DNA from: Microdochium bolleyi
Lineage: Eukaryota > Ascomycota > Sordariomycetes > Xylariales > Microdochiaceae
NCBI GenBank assembly: GCA_001566295.1
Contig: KQ964251.1
Location: forward strand, 253,838 to 317,837
Reading direction: 5' to 3'
Length of the DNA stretch: 64,000 nt
Numbering within the stretch: the stretch's first letter is position 1; every line of letters begins with the position of its first letter. Shown here in pieces: positions 1 to 11,621 of this stretch. The notes under the pieces are model-generated. The model did no database searches and was not told the DNA's origin. It saw nothing but the letters and a program-made list of their open reading frames with translations. The position numbers were made by a program, and so were the translations under genes.

Positions 1-429
1 GCCAAAGAACTTGGGGCCGTTCTCCACCGGCAGGGCGGTGCCCTCAGCAATGCCGGCGTGGTTCTTGCCGTTGGCCTTGTGCGATCGGGTCACTGATTGC
101 AGACAGAATGAATGATTAGTTCGCAATTTCTCAAGAATGACTTCAACTTCGATGTAGGGAAGCTGCACCGGATAGTCGGATCATGCTGGAAGTGCAGGGG
201 TAGTGCGGGAAGTGGGCTGGCAGGATGTGGGTCTCTCTCTGTGTGTCGCTCCGCCCGGTGGTGGTGTAAGCGGAACGGGCAGAAGAGTTGCTGGGTGCGA
301 GATCACGGCGGAGGCAATCGATGGCAACAAGCCACCAAGTGCGACGATTGGATCTTGGGTGATGGGAAGATGGATGAAGCATTGGTGCTAAAAAACCCCT
401 GATCAGAGGGCTCAATGGCAGGACTTACT
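1..429 (-). CDS. 5' end of an unidentified gene (partial), start codon split by an intron
   Basis: Only the first about 31 codons are in the window; the gene runs off the left edge on the minus strand. Exon 1 contributes just the A of the ATG (429). A GTAAGT donor begins at 428 and the acceptor (..AATCAG) ends at 93, giving a 336-nt intron. Exon 2 (92 to 1) supplies TG and continues MTRSHKANGKNHAG and on to ..ENGPKFFG without a stop. The peptide is hydrophilic, with no signal peptide or recognised domain. The 336-nt intron is long beside the 50-90 nt introns common in this window. I do not recognise the family. If the true ATG lies in another upstream exon, the split-ATG reading would be wrong. 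Confidence 0.5.
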
Positions 430-3145
430 GATGTGAGGAGAAAGAGGAGTGGTGAGGTTGGAGTTGTGCTTCGGAGCGTACAGGTCCCAACTACAAGGTC
501 TCACTAGCAATGTCGACTCGGGACAGCTTGTGAAGGCGTCTGCGGGATGGAATTGATGGCAGGCAGCCCCTATTTGATGATTGGGAGGATGGAATGGTTG
601 ATGAGTCGAGGTTTGTGGATGGAAGGAGGGAGACGCAAGCTTGGGAGGAGGAGCGGGCGGGGTTGATATGGTCGGGTCGGTCGGTCGGTGGAGGGCGGCT
701 GGTGGAGGTGGTGGTGGTGTCCCAACTAAGGAAGACGGGACTTTGTCGAGTTGGGGTAGGTTTAGGATACCTCTTGGTTGTCGACGATCTATGGAGGAGG
801 GAGGGGTGTGAGGGCGGTTGGTGACGACGAACAGAGAGCCTGTCGGTTGCTGGTGATGGGTTGATGGATTGATGGGATATGTCAGGTACGGAGGATAGGA
901 GAGCAGAATGATGAATAGGAACAGGCCAGTCCTGAAAGTACGAGGGGGAGGGTATTTATTCTACTGTCCCAAGTGTGACGATCTCGCCGCCCAGATCGGA
1001 GAGTCAGGGACGGCGGGACGTAAGATGGTCTCTACCCTGAGCTAAGACAGGGGGCTCGGTCGCCTGAGGGTGAAGCCGCCGCCGCGGCCCCATCGACAGG
1101 TCCCACGGGGTGTCACTTGAGCATCTTCATCCTGAGCAGTCCCGTCCCAGAGGCCCCAGAGGGCCATAGTCTCGCGGGTCTCACGGGGCTGACCCGCAAG
1201 GTTATGGGCGATGGATGTCACAAACGCAGCCGGCAGTCGCGTGACCTTTGCGCAATGCCCCACCCCACTTGCGTCGTCCGACATGGCATGAGGCCCGGCC
1301 GATCGTGTCCACCCGCACTGCCCATCTTGTTGCACGGAGTCACGATCCAGCTCTGTGCCTCGAGGCAATCATGGCCGTGTTCCGCTGTCGGAGGGAGCTG
1401 GTAGATCGACTCGCTGACGCGTGGCATTGCTGGCGCTGATACTGAATGTGATGCTGTCGCGTGCTCTCACACTGTGGACAGCCGCTGTCCCCGATCTCCA
1501 ACGGCCTGCCCCCTGCCGTAGAACACTATGAACGGCAGGGGTATGTGGGATGGAATGGCCCCCGAGAGCCAGTTCTCCCTGTGAACGGATCAGACTTGTC
1601 CAGAAGGTACTCGAAAGTCCTCGTCCGTCCGCCTAGACCTGGGCTCCCTGGGTTCTGCTGTGGGACGGCACCTGCACGCTGCAATGCTCCCATGCAGGCC
1701 TTATGTCACCAGTGGATCCCGTGCCCCACTTCTCCAGGCACTTCCCCGCGCCGGGCCATGCACGCTCTTCTCCCGGGGCAGCCACGCACAGTCGGGGGTG
1801 TTCCTTCCAGGGCGGGGGGCTGATGTGTTCCCTGGACCTGCCCTTGTTGCCAGGGGGCACGACCTCAATGCAATGGCTGCACTGCGTTTCCGAGATACTG
1901 TGGAATTAGAGGTTGCTAATGGGAGATCTCTATCAATGATCAGCCCTCACTTTGTGTAGATTATTAGGCTTGTCATCCTTGGCAGACAGTCGTGGACGGA
2001 GTCGTCTCACCATAGCCATTCCGTCTCGCGGACAGAGCGCGTGCGAGTCGGACTGACTCGGTGCAAGACCCAGCGACATCCCACTGGTATCGGTCGTAGC
2101 TAACACAGCAACTGTGCCTGTTCCCCGCTGAGAGGAGACCTCGGGGTGGAGTGCATATCCTATAATGGGGATCCGCAAGCTGCGTACGCTTAGTATATCT
2201 CGTGTCTCGTGACCTAGTCTTGGATGCACTGAGCAGAGCGAGAGTATGGCCTCTCGCAGAGTCTTGGCCGACATACCTTCGCAGACAAGGCAAAAGTTGC
2301 AACCTCCAGAGCTTGTGCCTACTTTAGCTGAGGTGGCCTCGGGTATTCCCTGCACGTGTGGAATTGTGACTTGGCCATGAAGTCAACAGTCAAGCTCCTT
2401 CCTCACTTGATGCCCCTCACTCGGTGTCATTGTCAATACACAAGGTCACGTTGAGTAGAGTGAGGAGTGCCATACCGACATTCCTCCAAGGTCGGACCTG
2501 TTCGGCGTTCTGGTCGCTGACACCGAGATAGTGACTTCGAGGTCTTGGAGCCCAAGATCTTAGTCATCGGTCGAGAGAGCCGAGGTGGAGGCTTGCTCCG
2601 TGATCGGAAGCGTCGACTTGTGCCTTGCCAGTGATCTGATAAGCAGCGGAGGGCGACCGCTCGACAGCCTGACAGGGTCGCCGAGCCGGCGCGACCGGGC
2701 CTAGAGTCCCCACTCCTTTCACGGCGAGCAGGGTCCTGAGCCACCTCAACACCAGACATTTGTCATCCGCTTCCCTTTTTCTGCCTTTCCTGCTCAGCCA
2801 TTACGCATCCAAGCAATCGCGAGTTTTGGTCCATCTGTATCGCCTCCCATCACGACATATTCTCCCCTTCCAACGACTACTGCTTCGTCAGGGTCTCCTA
2901 GATTATCCCGTGTTCGGACTGCACTTCCAAACTCTGCCCGGTATTCTCCAACACCCTCTCCACCCAACCCCAGCAAGTGATTTGCCCCTCCCTTCGTCAC
3001 GGGCAAAAGTCAGTCCCTCGAACCACCCCACCAAGTTCAGCGGTTTGCGACAAGACATACTTTTCGACACCAGACATTTTCGTAGCGCTCTTGTTGGACC
3101 ACCACTTATCGGCCTTTCTATCAACATCGTTTCTCTGTCGCTAAA
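430..3145. other. Intergenic, divergent promoter region
   Basis: No convincing gene. Short overlapping open frames on both strands show no recognisable domain. The left part should hold the 5' UTR and promoter of the minus-strand gene at the window start, and the right end (about 2760-3145, pyrimidine-rich) the 5' UTR and promoter of dre2. Confidence 0.6.
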
Positions 3146-4178
3146 ATGTCTCCGTCCACGATCGAAAACGGTCGGCGCACCCTGCTCCTCGCACCACCCT
3201 CGATCGCGAGCCACGAAGAGAAACTCAGAGATGTCCTTGCGACCTACGACCGATCCGTGACAGACCTCCAGATGCTCGACCGACTCTCCGCAGGTCTTGT
3301 CAACCTCCCGAACGCGACCTACGATCTCATACTCGTCCTGACCGATGCCGACGGCTCCCGATCCGAGTCCACCCTCCTCCTCAACCGCAACGTCTTTGTC
3401 AAGGTCGTCTCTACCCTCAAAGTCGGAGGCAAGATCCAGGCGCAGGACGGTTCCCTCATGGGATCTAGCTCCACCCCCGATGCCCGCGAGGCGCTCCTGG
3501 CTGGCCTGTCGCCAGGGCCCGATGGGTTCGCCAAGCCCGATGATGATGCCGATGCCGCAGTGCCGCTCAAGCTGTCTTTCGGAAAGAAGAAGAAGAGCGA
3601 GGCCGGACCTCCAGTCTCCAAGGTCACGGTTGCGCAGTCCAACGGCCAGAATGCCAGTCTGAATATGGTTCCTCCTGCTGCCAAGCCAGCTGGTGTAGGC
3701 TTTGTCGACTTCAGCGACGATTTCGATGCACCCATGGATGACGATGACCTCATCGACGAGGATACACTGTTGACCGAGGAGGACCTCAACAAACCTCTTG
3801 CTATCCGTAAGTCTCCATGCTGGTGTAGGATGTGAAGCTGAAAGCGTGGACTAACAGAAGCCATTTCCAGCCGCTGAATGCATCCCCAAGGTCGGCAAGC
3901 GCAGACGCGCCTGCAAGGACTGCACGTGCGGTCTGGCGGAGAAGATCGCCGCCGAAGACGCAGCCAAGCGCGCCGACGCCGACACGAAGCTGCAGACCAT
4001 TAAGCTGGGCATGGACGACCTGGCCGAGGTCGACTTCACGGTGCAGGGCAAGGTCGGCTCCTGCGGGAACTGCTCGCTCGGCGACGCCTTCCGCTGCGAC
4101 GGTTGCCCCTACATAGGCATGCCGGCCTTCAAGCCGGGCGAGGAGGTCCGCCTGCTCAACAACGACATCCAGTTGTAG
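3146..4178 (+). CDS. dre2: Fe-S cluster assembly protein Dre2 (anamorsin/CIAPIN1)
   Basis: Two exons, 3146-3806 and 3871-4178 (322 aa), join at C|CC (Pro). The intron has GTAAGT, a CTAAC branch site and CCAG. The N-terminal half is the degenerate methyltransferase-like domain of fungal Dre2. An acidic linker follows, including residues DAPMDDDDLIDEDTLL. The C-terminal CIAPIN1 domain carries both Fe-S motifs: the RRACKDCTCG cysteines after residue 230, and the twin CX2C motif in CGNCSLGDAFRCDGCP. In the known family, Dre2 with Tah18 passes electrons from NADPH to the early cytosolic iron-sulfur assembly machinery, in the cytosol and mitochondrial intermembrane space. All metal-binding cysteines appear intact. 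It is transcribed away from the gene at the window start. Confidence 0.95.
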
Positions 4179-5147
4179 ACCCAGCAGCGCACCACGCAGC
4201 GAAGCAAAAGTACCAGAACACACACACGAAACGCCGCGCCGGCTCCTAAGAGCCAGCACGAGACCTGCAGCATATGCCGAATAGATTCGCATAGGCGCGG
4301 GCTGCCCGCAAGATCTCCACGAAAGAAAGCGACACGGCTCGGAGGGGAGGCAGCAGAGCGAGTGTCGTTTGCCGATGGAGATTCAGCACGGCGCATAATG
4401 CTTCAAATTCAAGGGCCGTTTGTAAGCGTCCATCGGGCACAACTCGCGCAGGCCGCTCCTTGTTTTCGAGAAGAAGCCTGTTGGTCTGAGCGGCAACCAT
4501 GTGGAGACTGCATTACGCATAGTGGGTGGAATCTCCGGGAGAGAAGCAGCAGGATGTTCCGATCACAGCGACGTAGAGTGTCAAACCCTCCATTGCTAGT
4601 GAGAGCACAGGACAGGACCAGGTTGTTTCTAGGCCCCATACAGTCGAAGTAACGATGATGACCTGCAATCTAGATAGACATTGATCTGAATTGAATACGC
4701 AAAGTCATGGACTCGCCAAATTCGTAAATGAAGTAACTCGGCACGCCGTGTATTGCAAATACTGTGAATGCGCTCTCACACGCAAAACTTCGACGGAATG
4801 GCAAGTGCCGAGCAAGTATGAACGACTGCTGAGAGCAACCCGAATCACATTACAACGGTTCTATAGATATCTATATGTCTTATGTTGAAACTGAACAAGG
4901 CCGAAAGAGCACAAAAGTAGAAGAGAAAACCCATCACAGACACGGCAGACATGCCAGAGGCCCACCTCAGGTAAACTTAACAAATGCATATACGCTTGAC
5001 ACTCGCAAGGAAGGGGTTGGAGGACAGCATAGTGAGTACCATATGCATCATCGCACGCTTGATAAAGGTTGTTTCCCGGACCGCAGCTAGAGAGCAAGGC
5101 TGGCCCCGTGGCTTCCGAGATTCCACTTGGGCTTGCATGGATTCCAA
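4179..5147. other. Intergenic, convergent 3' regions of dre2 and phospholipase D
   Basis: No gene seen. The stretch should contain the 3' UTRs of the two convergent genes. Small open frames here are not supported. Confidence 0.6.
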
Positions 5148-8100
5148 TTAATCGCTAGAGGGGGGAAGAAGAAAACGTTAGCGAATACACTTATGCGTTT
5201 TCTCGGGTGAGATCTCGGTTCGACTTACTAGATCTCCTTGGGCGCCAGGAGGTCGGCCTGGAACATCCAGTGGTTGTCCTTCTCCTCGTCCTCCAGCCAA
5301 TCATAGGGAAAGACGACGAGGTGCCCCTGGATCATGTCACACAGCTCCTCGGCCTCTGCGCGCGGCATCAGCTCGTAGGGCCCGCCGCGGCCTCCGCTCC
5401 GGCTGCCCCGGGTCGTGGCTCTGCGCCTGCGCCTCACGGACCCAGTCGCATAGATGCTGTTCCCGTTGGTCGTCGCAGGTTCGACCTTCTCCAGGCCCGA
5501 AAAGGTCGTGCGCCTGTCGGTGTTCTTCTCCTTCTCGTTCTGACTGGCGGTCGTGTCCAGAGGCGCGCCGTCCGCTGGTGGCGGGTCGTAGCTGGGGAAC
5601 GGGACGTCACCGGAAGCCTGAACTGGTGACGATTCGTCTACAAATGGCTGCTTCTCATTGAGACCGTTCGTGGTAAGCCTCATGCCACGATCTTCTTGGC
5701 CTGCTGGTGTCTTCTCATTGACGACTTCCTCGTTTGTGTTGGGCGCGCGGACATGCAACGAGTTACCGCGGCTGCGTTTAGTCCCCGACGCCTTCTCCCC
5801 GTGCTCCAGCTCGTTTATAGCTTCGGATGCTGCGCCGGGAGCGCCGATCCCCGGGGCAGCCGCCCCAGAGTGCTCCGTCTCGGCATGAGTTTCTTGCTCT
5901 TCCGTCTTGGGCGGCGCCATGCTGTCACGGAATCTAGCCGCATAATCGTCGTACTCAATGTACTCCTTCCAGGTCTTGACCTCGTTGTCGGGCATGCACC
6001 TGAACACCGTTCTGTACAGGCTCGTGTTATTATCGGCGACTTGATTCCAAATGGAGTCCCAGAAGGCCGGGCTGATCGGGTCGCGCATGCAATCCTTATC
6101 AATCGCGACCGTCTCGACACCTGCTGGGGTGAAGCTCAAAGGCTTGTTTGTTGGCTTCCCAAACTCATCGATGCGTACTGGCGGCCCGCCAATGTCGGTG
6201 TCGTCCAGAATCGGCAACGATGGGAGCTCTGTGATATGGGGCAAGCCAAGTTGTGATGTCGTGCGGCGCTCCATCGGCGGCGGTGGGAGACCGCCGTTGC
6301 TTTTGCCCTTGTCGTGGTCACCAGCAGCTCGTGAGGACTGCGAATTAGGGCTTTGCGAGGTTCGATCGTGGTGGCCGTGGTCCCCAGCCGCAGTTCGGTG
6401 CAGCAGGACTTCACGGCCATTGATAATAGCGGTGTCGCTTCCCAGATCAAGCCCATTTGCCTGCGCTTCTTTCCAGCGGTCTTCGCCGAAGCCCTCAACG
6501 TCGCGCTCATGACTTATGCTTCCTTGCGCATGCGGATCTCCTCTTTGTGACTGTCCGGCATGAGAAACGGCGTCAGAGGATGATTTCGAAGCTGCCGACG
6601 CGAGACTTTGATTGTCGTCCACTTCTGCATCGTGGTTGAAGCTCCTCCGAGGACCATACGAAGCTTGCGGACGCAGAGCATTGCTTTCAGCACCGGCGGC
6701 GGACGTCTCACCGCCCTGATCGTCTTCCGAGTAAATTTGTGACATCTCCTCTTCGTACTGAGCTTGCGCGCTCATCTCAGCCATTCGCTCCTCCTCTGTA
6801 ATCTCATCGACATCGAGTCCAAGGTGTTCACGCATAAGTCGCATCCGCAGTGTATGCGCAAAACGTCCGACTCTGAACGGCTCGCCACCCATGGTCGACC
6901 AGATCATGTCCGTGTCGCGAACAATAGCAGCTGTCTCCGAGTCGCGGTTTCCAAGCATGGATCGCTCATTGATGTTGGCGGATCCGATGAGCGCAACACG
7001 ATCATCTACAATGATGGTCTTGGCGTGGATGTAGAGCTGCTCGGTAACAAGAGCCTCCTGTGAGCCGATCTTGCCCCATTGACGCAAGCTGAAGAACCGG
7101 ATGTATTCGTGCGGATTGATACCCGCTTCGTACAGCCGGCCAAAAATCGAGTTCGGTCCCCTGCAGATGCTGCGGTACTGGAACTGCATGATGAGCCGCA
7201 CACTCGAACCATCAGCCTCCTTCACGGTGTTCTGGAAGCCTGGCATAAGAGGAATAACAATGCAAGCTCGCCACTCCTCGTCGTTCTCGTGGGCTCGGAT
7301 GATTCGCTCGACCAGGGCATCGCCGATGCGGTTGACCACTCTGGTATTGAGGGTTTCTGTGCTCGTGATGAAGAATTGGTTCTCGATGTACACGAAGTGC
7401 TGAGACTCCTCAATGATCTTAACGTATGCATTCTGGATGCTGCACTCGGTGCCATCACGCGAGAGACCGAGAGACCAGTCTCCGGCAGACCGCAAGATCT
7501 GAACCTCACATGTCCCGGACAGGCCGAGCGCCTCAAGGTCGGCGTGATTGGCATCGGGTGGTGGGAGGAGGAAAGGCATCGGCCGCGTAGGCTTCCGCTC
7601 CCGCCGCAGGTAATTCCACCGCTGCACGAAGTGGCGCGTGAGGTCTCGGGCAGGCTGGCCGACAACTTGCATTGCGATGTCGTGCCAGGGCATTCTGACC
7701 GTCTTGCTACGGTCGTACATTTCCTCGTAGGGTTCGTTGAGTTTGAAGAAGTCAAGCACACGAGGGTTCGAGTAGTCTTTCCCGGGGAAAAGCTGGCAAT
7801 GCTCAGCATCGCGAGGAGTGTTGCCGTCAGCCTCCATGCCCGTGGGCCGGTCGTCCGTCAGCGGGTGCTGCGGGTTGTCCCATCTGCCGAAACAGAGATC
7901 TATGCCGCCGACAAAGGCCACATCGTGATCAACGATGCAAATCTTCTCGTGGTGAGCATAGAAGAACTGATTCTTCTTGAATTGGTTCGGAGACCGCTGC
8001 ACCATGATGTTGTCGTGGAGATTGAGCAGCGAGAACTTGGTATACTCCGAGTCTATAGGAATCGCTTGCTCAACGTTCCGATAGACAATGACGAAGATCT

Positions 8101-10705
8101 TGACGCCTTCCCTAGCCTTCTTCTGCAACAATCTGTCCAGTCGCCACTTCTGACTGATACACGGAGGCCGTCGAAGATACAACTCGGGGCTGAGCCACCA
8201 GTCATGAATGTAGATGACATCTTGCGCCATGTTGATGGCTCGCGAGACGTTCCACATGTAGTCCCGCCCGTCAACGAGCCATTGCGCGAAAGAGTTGCGC
8301 CGCACTGGCGCAAAACTCTCGAACCTGTGAGGCTCGTGCCACTGGGTCTGCTTCAGCATGTCCATGACAGACTGCTCAAATTGGCGAAGAGAAGCTTGAT
8401 TGCGAGAGAACAGGCGGACCTTGCGTTCGGAGGTATATAGCTTGAGGGTGTGACGACTCCCACCAGCACCGTCGTCGTCTGCTGAGTCGTAGGCCGCGCT
8501 CTTGCCCTTGTCTTGGTCGCCGTCGGCCTTACCACCGAACCATTGAAGCTTCGTCTTCTTCGGGACAACCCTGAACGTGGGATCTACAAGATAAACATCG
8601 TAAATGTTCATCGTTGCTGGCGAATCAACAACAACAATGTAGTTTTGACGAACAAGGAACCACTTCCGACTGTGCCGCTTGATCACAGATGATGGCGTTA
8701 CAACTCTGCGGAAATCAATTCCCTTGGATGACTGGATATGCAGGAAGCACTCTTTGCCGTGAAAGTTGCCTTCTGCTGCAAGTCTGACGCCCAATGCTGA
8801 CAGCTCCAAGAAGTGGCAGAAGCGACCACTGTCGGGGCGGAACATGAGCCAATGCGTCATTTCGTGCAGGTATTTTTCCAGTGTTCGCCTCTGTCTATCG
8901 ACAAGTTTCTTTCTCCAGATAATTGTGTTCTGCAGGGCTGCCGACGCTTGATCTGCTGCCTCGAGGCCAGACGACTGCCGTCGCATCAGGAGTTGGTTGA
9001 TCCGCGACTTCTTCCGGATTCCAGGGCCCATTCGTCTGTCGTTGTCACTTCCCGTGGCAGCTGCATTATTGGCCTCGTCAGCTGTCAAATGTCCATCTCC
9101 CGGTGTCTCGCTATTTGTCCGTGTCGGGGGCGCAGGGAGCTTCTCTTCATCACTAGAGGAAGCCATGTTGCGGCCGTAGGAGAAGACAGGAAACTCTCTT
9201 TTCGGCCAATGAGGCTGTTTTGGACGTCTGCGCCCGGTTGTGGCGGCCTGGCTGGCTCGGTCGATTTTGTCTGTAGCTCTGTACTTGAAGTGCATGTTCT
9301 GTATCTCTCGGATCGTGCGGGTAACGGTCCAGCTCATTCTACTGCTTCCACTGCCGTACTCGAGAGAGATGTCGAAGATGGTGTGCTTCTCTGATTCCCC
9401 GCCGTCCTCCGAGCGACTGCCGGTAACCCGTAAGTTGAGCTGTTCTAGCAGTACTGGTATCCTTCGGTTGCCATTGTCGTCTCGCTGCAGCATGCTGGCG
9501 AAGATGACCACCGCTGGTGTGACGGCGCGCAACTCTGCCATGAGCTCAGCAGACTTGTAGTAGTCGATCTGGTCGTGTTTCCGCTTGCCCAAAGCCTTGA
9601 GCGTGTTCTTGACCTGCTTCCACTTCTGCACACCACCAGCAAAGGTCGTCTTGCGATCCGCGCCGAAGAAGGGGCGGCGAGGTGCGCTGAGCACGTCTCC
9701 ATCAGATGTGCCGCCGCCACCTGTACCGAACATCTCGGAGATCCGTCTCCGGTGGCCCACGGCGCGCGTGGCTGGACTTTCGACATCATCCTGGTTCCCA
9801 TTGAGGTGCCGCTGTGTGCCCAACCAGGAGCTGCCACGGTTCCAGGCTGGACGCTTGCCAGTCAGGTGGTCACGGCCTTCGCCCTCTGATAGTCCACCAC
9901 GGTGCTCTGCGGCCTCTGGCATGGTTGATCTCCTAATCAGTCCTCTGTTCCGTGCTGGGTGGGGAGACTCGAGATCGTCGGGGAAGCGCGGTGTGCTGGG
10001 TGCTGTCAACATTTCCAAGGGTCGGAATGGTCGTCGTGTTCGCCGTCGCTTCTGTTTGGGGGTCTCTCCAGGCGCCACGCCCTCGTCGCCACTTTCTTCC
10101 ACATCTGCGTCCACGCCATCCTCTTCGTCGAGAGTGTTCATGCCTTGGGAGCGAGATGCACTGGGGGTCGCAGGCACGGACGAATCGCGTTCGGGCCCAT
10201 CGGGACCTTTGGACGTCTGTATCTGACCCGAGCTTCCAAGCGTGGACTTCAGGCGGGAGATCCACCGCTCGCTACGAGACCTCGCCTCCGCATCGTCCCA
10301 AGACGAGTGGCGTGAATGATTGGCAGGGGCCTCGACCATGACGTCGGACCGGGCGAACTGCACACTTCTCCTCCCAGGTGAGGTTGGGTCTGCGCCTATG
10401 TCTTCATCCTGGCTGGGCACGCGGATCTCCATGAGCCGTTTGGGCACAGCTGACGGTGGTGCATCTGGCGTCAATGCACTGCGTATGGGGAAGTGGTTGT
10501 CATGGGGGACCCCGCCGTTCAGGTAGTCGGAAGGTTCTCTTTCAGCGTGTCGGTGCAAGGACGATTGTGTGGGTGTCGCGGGGAACGGTGAAGAGGTTGG
10601 GATATCGGCGGTCGAGAGAGACTGGGGAATCTGCAGCAAGGTTGGGTCGGGGTTCGGAATCCGTGTCATTGGGGACACAGAGTCCTCTCTGTTGATGTCG
10701 GCCAT
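5148..10705 (-). CDS. Phospholipase D (Spo14/PLD1 type, PX-PH-HKD)
   Basis: A single large exon (10705-5229) encodes about 1825 aa, probably followed by a 74-nt terminal intron (5228-5155) and a 7-nt last coding exon ending TAA at 5148. The start is set at ATG 10705 (context CCCACCATGGCC); the frame is open to a GTG 13 codons upstream, an unlikely nuclear start. The N-terminal 350 residues are Ser/Pro-rich. A PX-like region lies near residue 440-500 and a PH-like region near 660-740. Catalytic HKD motifs are HEKICIVD (about residue 917) and HAKTIIVD (about 1224), both complete. The family hydrolyses phosphatidylcholine to phosphatidic acid and choline at membranes and acts in secretion, sporulation and hyphal growth. 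The C-terminal 400 residues are low-complexity except the conserved end. Length fits fungal PLDs. Confidence 0.93.
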
Positions 10706-11621
10706 GGTGGGAGAAGGATCGTATCGGTTGTCGGCCGCGGTCACGATCGATCAACGCCGGACATGAACACGCTGCGGCTACTAGCGCGTGGTCCTCGTCA
10801 AACCGAGGTGCTCGAAACTGCTGTCTGCAGAGGTGGATCGCTAGGGAATCATGCCTTGCTGGTGACAGAGGGCAAGGGGAGTAGTCGTGGGCGAGGCTCG
10901 GTGGTGTCCTAGCAGTGGTGATGGTGCCAAGTGGTCGTGTGGAATGGAGCTGCAGCGGACCTCGAGCGCCGCGGTCAGCCGGTGTCTTGGGCTGTCGAGC
11001 AGCGCGTGCCAAGCAGTCGTCTGCGTCGGGCTGAGTGGTGAGACGGCAAATTGGGGGTGCAGCGCTGACTTGTGCGACGCGAACTTTGCTCACAGCTGGC
11101 TGTGATGAGAATGGGTGCAGCAACGAGCGTCCGAACCTGATCCCGGCCGTAGTCGTAGTTAAAGGCTCCCCTTTTCGAACAGCTTGGACAGGGGAGATCG
11201 CGCCCAGCGAGATTAGCCTGCCCGGACGGCACTGGGGGCTCTGCACCATGACACCGCGATGGCACTCCCGCCCCGCCTGGTGGATCGCCCTTTTAGCTTA
11301 TTTCAGGGCCCCATTGTTGTGCATGGCGGGTGCAAGATGCAGAGATCGCCCAGGGTTTACGCTACGTGTTGCGGCGGCAGTCATGGGCAGGGCATTGTGC
11401 ATTCTTCTGTAAGCAAAGATTCAAGGAGCTGTTTTCATTACTTGACATATGCCCACGCTGTTCACTTTTAATCCCGAGGGCATCGTATGCTTTCCATCTC
11501 TGGCGTATATGACTATATATACATGCTCTAGGGTACATTATATGATTGTACGTATACTTTATGCTGAAGTCTATTCCCTTAAGGGTTTGCAGCCCTCTCT
11601 GTCTCCTGGGTATATTTCCAG
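10706..11621. other. Intergenic, PLD promoter and MFS 3' region
   Basis: No gene seen. It should hold the 5' UTR and promoter of phospholipase D and the 3' UTR of the MFS gene; both are on the minus strand. A 235-aa open frame crossing into PLD is a frame shadow. Confidence 0.55.

Noticed and set aside
7079..8440. 453-codon plus-strand frame
   Set aside because: Antisense shadow of the phospholipase D catalytic region, whose HKD motifs fix the minus strand as coding.
10706..10744. Upstream GTG start for phospholipase D
   Set aside because: Nuclear genes rarely start at GTG; the ATG at 10705 has a good initiation context 13 codons later.
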